Assembly (NCBI RefSeq): GCF_014692675.1
Contig: NZ_JABFCZ010000001.1
Location: 62,001-126,000 of the forward strand
Source of the DNA: Roseibium aggregatum
Lineage (GTDB): Bacteria; Pseudomonadota; Alphaproteobacteria; Rhizobiales; Stappiaceae
Direction: 5' to 3'
Length of the DNA stretch: 64,000 nucleotides
The position numbers were made by a program, and so were the translations under genes. Position 1 is the stretch's first letter; every line of letters begins with the position of its first letter. This document shows, one piece after another, positions 18,103-29,700 of this stretch. Under the pieces are notes generated by a model, which saw nothing but the letters and a program-made list of their open reading frames with translations, was not told the origin of the DNA and did not search any database.

Positions 18103-20775
18103 GGCTGCACCTCCTCCCCGATCCGGATGTCCCGGCTTTGCTCCAGTCTCGTCAACCTGACCCCTTCCAGGTGCAGACATTCCCGGCCGTCCGCACCGTA
18201 AAGTTCCACCGTAAGGCCCACAGAATCAGACCCGCCGTCGATCCTGACAATCGCCTTATCCTCGAGCGAGGAAAAGCCGGTCATTCGCTCCATGCTCAGC
18301 GGGAAGGCGAGCGCGTTGCCCGCCCCCGCATCCGCGACCCAGCCGCCGGCGCGGAAGGTCAGTAGCCGCCAGACCGCATCCAGCACGAACGGGTCGAACA
18401 GCAGGCCCTGCCGGTCTTCGGCGGATCCGCGCGGCAGAACCAGCCGCGCCAGCAGGGCATCGCCGTCGCGGCGCACTTCGCTGACCGTCGCCATTTCGGC
18501 CGACGGAGGACCGGAGTAGATCGCACAGCGTTCTGCGAAGTCGCGGAACACCGGGGTGATGTCCGCGCCCGGAAGCGAACCGGTCTCATCGAGGGATTTG
18601 CGCTCGCGGAGACCGTCGGGCTCTGCCGCGACCGTACCGAGATGCCAGGGCCGCCCCTCGTCGCCGTCGGCCTCGACCTGGTACAGCAGGCCTTCGCTGT
18701 CGGACATGCCGATCACTGTGAGGTCGCGCGGCTTGCCGTTGACCGGTACCGGCCGGCCCCAGAGAAGATGCTGCAGGCTGCGCACGGGTTCGCCGGACAG
18801 CCGCTCCAGCGCGTTGCGGGCGATTTCGGGCAGGAACAGTCCCGCCATCAACCGCTCCGTCCCGCTTGTGTGGGTCGTCAGGAACGGCTCATCGCCATTG
18901 ATGCGTACGGCGACCTGTCCGATTTCGCCTTCCTGCGGCGGAGTGCCCAGAAGGGAGCCAGCGACCGGCCGGGTTTCGGAGGTGCCGGACGGTTGCACTT
19001 CTTCCGCCGGTTCCACCCAATAGCTGGTCCGCTCGAACGGATAGCCGGGCAGATGCAGCCGCGCCGCGGACATTGCCGGCCAGTCGACCGCCAGCCCCTT
19101 GGCCCAGAGCTCGGACACCTTGTTGAGGCCGTTCGCCTCTCCCGACCGGAGCCATTTTGCAACGAGTGCCCTGGCATCGTCGTCCGAGCCGAAAAGAGCG
19201 ACGGCGTCCGCATCGCCTGCAGAGAGATACACGCCTTCGAGCGGCCTGCCGGCAACGACCGACGACAGCTTGCGCAGGAGATCGTCGCGGCCGGTGAACG
19301 CGAAAGCCAGACGTTCCCCGAATTGGGAGCGGCCCGTCTGCAGCGTGTGCACCAGCGCGGTGAGATCCAGATCCGGCCGGGCGGTGATGAACCGTTCCAT
19401 GTCTCCGGCATAGGCGATCAGACGGTCTCTATTGCGGGCCGACAGGACGAAGATCTTCGGCGTGCCGCCGTCCGTGGCGACCGCGTCCGGAACGTATTCC
19501 TCCAGCACCGCATGGGCATTGGTACCGCTGAAACCGAAGGCGCTGACGCCGGCGCGGCGCGGGGTACCAGACGGGCCGTCCCAGTCACACAGGGATCGGC
19601 TGACGGCAAAGGGCGTGCGTTCGAAGGGAATATGGCTGTTCAGGGTTTCCACGTTGATCGACGGCGGCACCTGCCGGTGCTCCAGCGCCAGCATGACCTT
19701 CAGTACCCCAGCGATACCGGCGGAAGCCAGCAGATGGCCGATGTTGCTCTTCACCGAGCCGATGGCGCAGCGGTCGCCGGCCGGCACGCCCTCGAAGGCA
19801 TCCGTCAGCCCCTCGACCTCGATCGGATCGCCGAGCGGCGTGCCGGTGCCGTGGCACTCGATCAGGCCGACGGTCGCCGGGTCGATCTCGAAGCGCTCGT
19901 AGACGTCTTTCAGAAGGGCCGTCTGGGCCTTCGGGTTCGGCGCGGTGATGCCGTTGGTGCGGCCGTCCTGGTTGATGCCCCAGCCCCTGATCACCGCATG
20001 GATCGGATCGCCGTCCCGCTCCGCATCGGCCAGGCGCTTGAGCAGGACCGCACCGACGCCCTCACCCGGAACGAAGCCATTGGCCCGTTCGTCGAAGGAG
20101 AAGCAGCGGCCGTCGGCCGACAGCATGCTGACCTTGGCGGTGTCGATAAACATGTTCGGCCCGACCAGAACACAGGCGCCGCCCGCAAGCGCCATGTCGC
20201 AGGTTCCCGACACGAGGCTTTCGCAGGCCTCGGCCAGGGCGACCAGCGAGCTGGAGCAGGCGGTGTCGATGGAAAGACAGGGCCCGCGCAGGTCGAGCAG
20301 ATAGGAGATGCGCGCCGCCAGGATCGAGCCGGAACTGCCGAGCAGACTGTAGGTGTTGCGTTCGCTGATCAGGTCCTCATAGCCGCTCGGGCCGGAGGAC
20401 ACATAGACGCCGCAGCGGCTGCCGGCGAGGCTCGCCGGATCGATCGCGGCATCCTCGATCGCATGCCACGCGGTTTCCAGGAACAGGCGCTGCTGCGGGT
20501 CCATCAGCTCCGCCTCGAGCGGCGTGATGTTGAAGAACCGGGCATCGAACTCCCCAGCCCCGTCGAGTGCGCCCATCCACTTGCAATAGCTCTTGCCCGG
20601 CGCCTGCGGGTCCGGGTCGTAGTAGCGGTCGATATCCCAGCGGGAGGGCGGAACCTCGTCGATGCAGTCCCGGCCGGAGCGGATGTTCTCCCAGAATTCG
20701 CCGAGATTCCGCGCCTTGGGGAATTTGCCGGACGCGCCGATGATGGCGATGGCGTCGGTGGATGTGTGGCGATCT
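18099..20775 (-). other. PKS module 6: KS-DH* without ACP
   Basis: KS6 (about 6050-6467), IDTACSSSL (Cys6218), E-C-H-G-T-G-T and KSNIGH intact. The C-terminal 270 residues have a DH-like fold but a degraded first motif (THTSGTERLMAGLFLPE, no Gly and Pro in register) and FVLDAVWR where Gln or His would follow Asp, so dehydration is unlikely. The protein ends without an ACP. Such KS-DH* half modules beside a monooxygenase gene are consistent with an oxygen-insertion station. Confidence 0.78.
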
Positions 20776-23700
20776 ACGGATGGTTGGGCAGGGACAGATG
20801 CCGGAATAGCCGCCGGGCTCTGATCGGCTTCAACGGGGACCGGCTCGGGCTCAACGACTTGCGAAACTTCCACCGGCACCAGCGTCGCGACATGATCCAC
20901 CAGCCCGCCGACGGTGGGATGGGCGTAGACGGCGGTCGCGGGCAGATCGATGCCGTAGCGGGTGTTGAGTTTGCGGACCCAGGTCACAGCCAGGATGGAA
21001 TCGAGACCGAGATCCAGGAAGCCGGAGCTGTCGGCGATCTCGCTCGTCTCGATCATCAGGTCCTCGGCGAGAGAGGACACGATTTCGGTGCGCAACTTCC
21101 GGCGATGGTCGCCGGTGGCGGTTTCTGTCGGCGAAGGCGTGGCTTGAACAGGCGGGGATTGAAGCGTAGCGGGTGCGGCTGCTTCTGTAACCGGCTGCTC
21201 CCCGACCAGCTCCGCCACATGAGCGATCAGGGCGCCGACAGTCGGATGGGCGTAGACCGCGGTCGCGGGCAGGTCGATGCCGTAGGACGTGTTTAGCTTG
21301 CGGATCCAGGTCACGGCCAGAATGGAATCCAGGCCGAGATCGAGGAAGCTGTCACCGTCGCGGATGTCGGCGACATCGATCATGAGGTCTTCCGCAAGCG
21401 ACGAAACGATGTCTGTACGCAGGGCCGTGGCATCAATGGAAGACGGCTTCGAAGCTTCGGTGGTTTCCGTCGCGCGATCGGCCTCCCCGAATTTCTCGGC
21501 GATGCGGGCACGGACGCTGTCATTGCCGATGAAGGTCTTTTCGTGCATCGCCAGCTCCCGCTCTAGAACGGCGTCAAGCAGGGCCCGCAGCGGTGCGGCC
21601 ATCTCCGCCTTCATGGCCAGGAGTTCGGCACGCGGTTTGCCCGCCAGAGCGTGTGCCGCGGTCAGCGCCGTTCCGAGAACTTCCCGCCCCGGCTTCACCA
21701 ATACCCGCGCCGAGCGCTCGCCAAGCTCCCGGCCGCGGTATTCGCGGGCGGTGAACAGGACCTCCCGGCCGAGATCATCGCCGAGACGATGTGGGAAGAT
21801 CAGGGTCGCACCGGCGCCCGGCGTGAAACCGTACCAGAGATAATTGCTGTGATAGATGCCTTCGGCCGCGAAGACCGCCCGGTCGCAGTACATGCCCAGC
21901 GACCAGCCGGCACCGATGCCGTGACCCTGCATGGCGGCAATGACCGGCAGCTCGCATTCGAGCGGCAGCGAGTAGATGCGCCGGTCGGTGAACCGGCTGC
22001 CGCCCTGCTGCAGATCCGCCAGACCGTCCGCCGTTCCGCCGCAGGCAAACCAGGTGTCATGGCCGGTCAGGACGACGACCTTCGCCTGCGTCAGCTCCGC
22101 GACCTTGGCGAAGGCTTCCTCCAGCCCGTCCATGAAGGCGGGCGTGAACATGTTGCGGCCGTCGCGCTCGGTCATCCTGAGAAGCACGACGCCGTCGTCA
22201 AAGAGCTCCAGGTCCATGACGTCCGTCTTGAGCGGGATCTTTCGCGAGGAACCGGCAAAGCCCGGCTGAGGTCCACCCGCAAAATCCAGCTGCAGTTCTG
22301 TCTGTGGCAGATCGGTGAGTAGGAGCGGCAGCTCGCAGCGCATGTGTGCTTTCAGAAGTGCGAGCGCCTCGCGCGGCCCGTTTGCGATTTCCCCGGCAAG
22401 GCGCAGGGCTGCTTCGTCTTCCTGTCCGACCGGAACACGCAGGATGCCGTCCCGGTCTTTGCCCAGGCGGCGATCGCGGAGACAGGCGGCAAGCTTCGAT
22501 GCGGGCGCGGGCACATCCTCGAGGCGGGCCGTATCGGCCATCACGAGGAAGTCGGACAATAACGCTATCGCCGCAGCCTGCTCCGATGCAGTCGCACGAA
22601 CGGATGCGATTACCGGAACGGCGCAGTTCAGAACCGCTTCCGGGTCGAAGCCGCCGACAGTTCGTCCGTTCCCCTTCCACGTCGTATCGCCGGTCAGGAC
22701 CACCGCACGAACGGTTTCGTCGCGGCTTGCGGCTTCCAGTTCTTCGGTCAGCCTCGATGCAAGCGGCTTGCCCCACGCACCGGTGAGGTTCAGACGCCGG
22801 ACACCGTCCCGGTCTGTGCCACGTGTCACCTCGCCTTCCGGTTCCGCCGGTGCCCCGGCCTTTCCGATGGACGGCAGGGTGACCTTGGGCGAACGCACTA
22901 CGTCGGCCGAAGTCGCCGAGGCGGCCATGGCAGCAGGAGCGGCAAGACGCACACGCGGTGCCGGTTGACCTTCCTGAGGCGCGACGGGAGCAGCGGCTTC
23001 CAGCTTAGGTTCAGGACGCTGATCTACGACCGGCTTAGTTGCCTTCACCCAGTAGCTCTTGGCGGCAAAGGGATAGGTCGGAAGCGGCACACGGCGACGG
23101 GGTTCGCAGAACATATCCCGTACATCGAGATGACCGCCCGTGAGGAATGCGCGGCCAAGGGCACGCAGTTGATCCGCTCTTTGGCCTTCGTCGGCGACGC
23201 TTACAGATCCGGAAACTTGCCTTCCGGCTTCTTCACCCGACGGGCCGGCCTCACCAGTCTCAACGCAGGACTCGGTCGCGCCTGCGAGCCAGGCCTTCAG
23301 GCGTGTCACCAGCTCGCTCAGATCGCCGGCGACCAGCACCAGCCGATGGGCGAAGGCCCTGCGGCCCGCGATCAGGGTAAAGGCGACATCTTCCGGCAAA
23401 AGGTCGGGATCGGCCTCAAGCTGAGAAACCAGATGTTCGGCCTGAGTCCGCAATTGCTCCGGCGTGCGGGCCGAGAGGACGAACAACTGGCTGCTTGCCG
23501 GTTCGCGAACGGCCGCTGTCTCCGGTGCTTCCTCGATGACGACATGGGCGTTGGTGCCGCTGAAGCCGAAGGAGCTGATCGCCGCCCGCCGTTTGCCACC
23601 GGGCCGGACCGGCCATGCGACCGGGGCGTCATTGACCCGGAACGGGCCTTTCGCGAAATCGATGGCCGGATTGCCGCCGGCAAAATGCAGCGTCGGCGGG

Positions 23701-26700
23701 ATGGTCTCATGGTTCAGGCTCCACAGCACCTTGGCGAGACCGGCGATGCCCGCGGCCGTGGTGGCGTGGCCGATGTTCGATTTCACTGAGCCAAGGAAAA
23801 TCTCATGTCCGTTCAGCTCCGCATCCGCATAGGCGCGGACGAGCGCGGCGTGTTCGATCGGATCGCCGAGCACCGTGCCGGTGCCATGAGCCTCGACAAA
23901 GTCGATGCTCGCCGGGTCGATGCCGTAGTCGTCATAGACCTGCCGGATCAGGCGTTCCTGCGAGGCCGCGCTCGGCGCGGTGATGCCGTTGGTGGTGCCG
24001 TCCTGATTGGTGCCGGACGCGGCGATCACCCCGAGCACGGTGTCGCCGTCGGCAAGCGCATCGGACAAGGGTCGGAGAAGTACGGCGCCCACGGCCTCGC
24101 CAGGCACGATACCATCGGCACCGGCGCCGAAGGCGGCGCAATGGCCGGAGGGCGACAGCATCTGCGCTGCATTGGCATAGCGGAAGAACCGCGGCGAGCA
24201 CTGCACGAAGACGCCGCCGGCAAGCGCCATCTCGCATTCGCCGTTGCGGATCGCCTGGCAGGCCAGGTGCAGGGCGACGAGGGAACTGGAGCAGGCGGTA
24301 TCGACCGCAACCGCCGGGCCCTTCAGATCGAGCCAGTAGGAGATCCGTGCGGGGATCAGGGAGGTGGTGTTGCCCCAGAACGCCTGCCCCGGCGGCTGTT
24401 CGATGAAGAGTTCCTGATAGTCGCCATGGGCGCAGCCGACGAAGACGCCGCAGCGGCGGCCGATCATGTCGTCTCCGGCATGGCCGGCATTTTCAAGCGT
24501 CTTCCAGGCTTCCTCCAGGAACAGCCGCTGCTGCGGGTCCATGTAGGTGGCCTCGAGGCCGGAGATGCCGAAGAAGACCGGATCGAAACGGTCGATGCCG
24601 TCCAGGAAACTGCCGTGGCGGCCATAGCTGCCCGGTTCCGCACCTTCATAGAACGGCGCCAGGTCGAACCGGCTGACCGGCTCCACCAGATCGTCACCCG
24701 CCGCCAGATGGGCCCAGAGTTCATCGATGGTATCGGATTTGGCAAAGCGGCCGCTGGCGCCGACGATGGCGATGGGTTCATGGCTGTCGCCTTTCCGCGA
24801 AGGCTGCGGCTGCGAGACCGGTGCGGGCGCTATATTTGCGGGTGCGGCCGACTGTTCGACGGGCGTGATCTGCACAGTCGCGACCGCCTGCGGGAATTCC
24901 TTCGTCAGGTAACTTTCCAGCCGGAGGACATTGGTGAAATCGAACAGGGCGGTCTGATCAAGATCGATGCCGAGCGCCTTGCGCAGGCGGTGGACGAGTT
25001 CGGCGCCGAGGATCGAATCCAGTCCGTAATCGGCGAAGCTCTTCTCCACGTCGATCGCCGACGGCGCAACGTTGAGTGTTTCGGCGAGGGCCGCCAGCAG
25101 GATCGCGCGTAACGGGTTTTCGGAGGACGCACGGACCGGCGTTGCGGCGACCGTTGGACCGACATCATTCGCGGCAGCCTTGACCGCTGCTGTCATTGGC
25201 GAAGCCGCTTCAGTTGCGGCAGGGCCTTCGGCGCGTGCGGCGATGATCTGCTGGCCGAGCGAAAGTTCCGGCTTGGACGAGCCCGCGATCCAGGAGAAGC
25301 CGGTCTGTGCGAGCGCGGTCCGCCAGCTATTGGGCGTCAGCGACGGTGTTCCCGGAATGCGGCGCTCGGGGTCGGTGAACCGCCACCAGCCTTCCAGCAG
25401 GCCGAAGGTCACATGGGTGAAGAGGGTCGGCTTGCTGGTCTCGTTCATCAGCAGCACGCCGCCCGGCGCCATGGTCTCGCGCACCCGCGCCAGGGTCCGC
25501 CCGATGTCTGCTGTCGCGTGCAGGACGTTGGCGGCGATGACCAGATCGTAGCGGCCCGGCGCGATCTGCTGATCCTCGAGCGGCTTTTCGACATCGAACA
25601 GTGCAGTCGTCAGGCCAGGTACCTTGTCCGCGTAAGCGCGCTGCGCATGGATCAGGAACGCCCGCGACACGTCGGTATAGGCGTATTCACCGATCCGGTC
25701 CGCGTGAGTACGCAGCGCCTCGAAGACCGACTCGCTGGTGCCGCCGGTGCCTGCGCCGATTTCCAGAATGCGCAGCTTGCCCTGCGTGGGCGTCCTGTCC
25801 GCGACGACCTGCGCAACCACGTCCGCCACAGTCCGGCTGAAGCGGGCGGCGACGGCGTTTTCCTTGTAGACCGCTTCGACCAGCGTCTGGCGGCCATCGG
25901 GGAAAAGCACGTCCGTTGCCCGGCGGCGTCCGGTCAGGATCTCCGGCAAGGCGCGCAAGGCCGTTTCCGCAAGTTCCATCTGCGCCAGCGACTGGCCGGA
26001 CTGTTTCTGCGCCTGCCATGCCGCCCAGGCGTCTTCACTCGATGCTGCGTTGTCACGGCCTTGCGTATCGAGCAGGGCCTTCGCCGCCTCCAGCCACGGC
26101 CAGAAGGTCGACATGACGTCGGTCTCCGGGATCTCGTTCAGAACCACCCGGAGAACACGGGCGACCGCCATTTCCAGCGTTTCCTGTTCGGCCAGCAGCG
26201 CGGCGTCACCGGCAGGGGTTTCGACCGCCTGCCGAAGTCCGGTGCTTTCGTCAACGCCCAGCAGCCCGCCCCGTATCTCGGCCGGGATCCAGTACCGGTT
26301 CCGCTCGAACGGATAGGTCGGCAGGGAAACGATCTGCGCTGGCTGCTTCTGCGGCAGCGCGGACCAGGCAATGTCAACGCCCTCGACCCATAGCCGGAGC
26401 ACGGTTTCGAGACGGTCCGTCTCCCACGCCCGTGCGACCACTTCCGCGATGACCTCGTCATCGCTCAAGGAGGAAAGCACGCCGCGCTTGCCGTGAGGAT
26501 GGCTGACGAAGACCGGCAGGTCACGATCGGACCCGGCAATCCAGGCTTCGAGAATCTCCGCCAGTTCGCCGATATCGCGCGCGAGAATGCCGAGCCGGCA
26601 GTCCATCGCCTCGCGGCCGACCTGCAGCGTGTAGGCGATGTCCGCCAGATCAAGCGCATTAGTCGGCTTTGCGCCCTGTCCGCCGTTGGCACAGAGGATC

Positions 26701-29700
26701 GACGCCAGTCCCTTCACCGAACCGGCCAGCTCGACATCGGAGAGGTTCAGCGAAGCGCTGAACGAACTGGCGATCCATCGTGTCATGGCAGAGGCATGGG
26801 ACGCGTCCAGCCCGAGCGCGTCGAAACTTTCCTCTGGATCGATGTCGCAGGGATCGACATCCAGAAGGCTGCCGAGCTTCATGCAGAGGTCGGATATGAC
26901 TGCGGCCAGATCCGGCGCAGTGTCCGGCTGCTTTGCCGTGTCGGCCTTGCGCAGATAGGCAAGAAACCGTTCGGCAGCCTCCATGAGACGGTCGCCGTCG
27001 CGAGCCGACAGGATGATGGCTTGCGGCCCGGTTCCGGTCGCACCGGACCTGTCGGCGGATTGCGGTTCGGTCCATTCCTCCACGATCACATGCGCATTGG
27101 CGCCGCCCGCGCCGAAGGACGATATGCCCGCCCGGCGCGGTTCGTCAGAAACCCACGGGGCCGCGTCGCGCTGCAGCGTGAACGGAGACTTCGCCAGATC
27201 GATATTCGGATTTGTCCGCTCCGCGTGCAGGCTCGGCACCAGCGTGCGGTGCTGCATCTGCAGTACGGCCTTGGTGAGGCCTGCGATGCCCGCGGCGGCT
27301 TCAAGATGACCGATCGAGGATTTCACCGAGCCGAGGGCGCAGAAGCCGGTGTCGGTGGTGTCGGCAGCAAAGGCCTGGGTCAGGCCGTCAACCTCTATCG
27401 GATCGCCGAGATCGGTGCCCGTGCCATGGGCCTCGATGGAACCGAGATCGCGGGCGCTCAGACCGGCATGGTCGAGGGCCGCGCGCACCACGTCCCGCTG
27501 GGCCGCCGGACTGGGCACGGTGTAGCCGTTGGTGCGCCCGCCGTGATTGACCGCACTGCCCTTAATCAGCGCGTGGATCCGGTCGCCGTCGGCAAGGGCG
27601 CGCGACAGGGGTTTGAGCAGGACACAGCCGACGCCTTCGCCCGGCACGAAACCGTCCGCCCCTTCGCCGAAGCTGCGGCATTGGCCGGACGGGCTCAGCA
27701 TATGGGCCGCGCTCAGTTCCGCATAATTCGCCGGATGCAGATAGAGATTGACGCCGCCGGCAATCGCCATGGCGCAGCTTCCGGCCCGCAGGTGCTCGCA
27801 GGCCTCGTGGATCGCGGTCAGCGACGACGAACACATGGTGTCGACGGGCAGGCTCGGACCGGAAAGGTCGAGGATGTGCGACACGCGGTTCGCCATGCCG
27901 GCGAAGGAGGTCGACGGGCGCACCCGCGCCCCGCCCTCGCTCGTAAACGGACCGTAGAGCGCGTAGCCCGTCTTGGTGACCCCGGCAAAGACGCCGACCC
28001 GCGCACCGCCATGCTCTGTGCCGGCGGATGCCTTGAGGCGGTCCCTTGTATAGCCGGCATCTTCCAGCGCCTGCCAGGCGCTCGTCAGGAACAGCCGTTC
28101 CTGCGGGTCCATGGCCGCCGCGTCCCTGGGCGACAGCTTGAAGAACAGGGGATCGAAATCGGCGAAGCCGTCCAGGAACGCCCCCCACTTGGAGTAGCTC
28201 TTGCCCTGCGCTACCGCCTCGTCCGGATCGGATTCAAAGAAGCCGTCGAGCGACCAGCGGTCTTCCGGAATTTCGCGCACGGCGTCATGGCCGGCAAGCA
28301 GGTTCTCCCAGAAGGCGTCGAGATCCGGCGCATCCGGGTAGGTGCCGCTGATACCGATGATGGCAATCGGCTCGTCCTGTGCCGGGTGTTGAGATCTTTG
28401 TACGACCGCATTGTAAGTGGAGGTTTGAGCGGGTTTTTGCTCGCCCGGCGCGGCAGCGGTTTCCGAAACCCCGGCCCACTCCGCGCAAGCCAACGGCTGG
28501 GTTTCGACCAGATAATCGCTCACGGCCGCAAGGGTCCGGTGGCGGAAGAACAAGGTCTTGGGCAGATCCCGGAAAATATCTCCCAGCTCGTTGTTGAGCC
28601 GGGTGATCATCAGGGAATCGATGCCGTAGTCTTCCAGCAGCGCCTGCGGATCGATGGCTTCTGCCGCCAGTCCGCTGATGCGGGCGAACAACCCACTCAG
28701 CTTCGACCGGGTCTTTGCCGTGAGTGCTGCTGACGGAACCGTTGCGTTTGTTGTCTCGACCGCAGGCGGCTGGATCTGCGGTTTCGCGGCAGTGTCCGCC
28801 TGCCCCGCCGCAAAGAAATTCCTGATCCGTGTTTGCTCGCCGGCAACCACGGCAACCTGCGAGGCTCCAGCACCAAGGCACAGGTGCAGCGCCTCGAGAC
28901 CGGCCGCGGTCTGCAACGGCCGCTGGCCCATCCTGCGGAACAGCGCCTGTTCGGTCGCTTCATCGACCCGCATGCCGCCCTCCTGCCAGAGCGGCCAGTC
29001 GATGGATTTGATGGCTCCGCCGGAGGAACGGGCCAGGGCATCGAGAAAGCCGTTGGCCGCCGCATAGTCGGCCTGCCCCGCATTGCCGAACGGCCCGGCA
29101 AGGGAGGAGAACAGGACGAAGGCGTCGAGATCGAGCCCGGCGCAGGCGTCGTGCAGGGCAATCGCGCCGGCAACTTTGGGCGCGAGAACCGCCTGCAGAT
29201 CCTCATTCGATTTGCCGGCTAAAAAACCGTCGCGCAAGGTGCCGACGCAATGGATCACGCTGCTGAGACCGCCATGCACTTCGACAATGTGTCCGACCAG
29301 TGCCTTGACCGCTGCCGCATCGGCCATATCGACCTGACGATAGGCCGTCACAGCACCAAGCTCGCGCAGGCTCTTTAAAACGTCCTGCCGGTCGTCATCG
29401 ATCGGTTTCGACCCGGTCAGCACCAGCACGGCGCCTTTTGCGGTCCGGGCGATGTCCTCGGCGACCAGACGGCCAAGGCCGCCCATGCCACCGGCGATCA
29501 GATAAGCACCGCCGTCGCGCCAGCGATGCTGCGGCGCGCTGTGGGGCAGTTCCCTCCAGGTGCGGATGGTGCGCCGTCCGTTCTGATACCGGCTGTGGGT
29601 GCCGCCCGGCGCTCCGGCTTCGGCCAGCAGCCATTCCGCCACCATTTCGGCGGTGGAGGCTGACGGAACCTCGAGCATCTGTATTTTGATGCGCGGCTCT

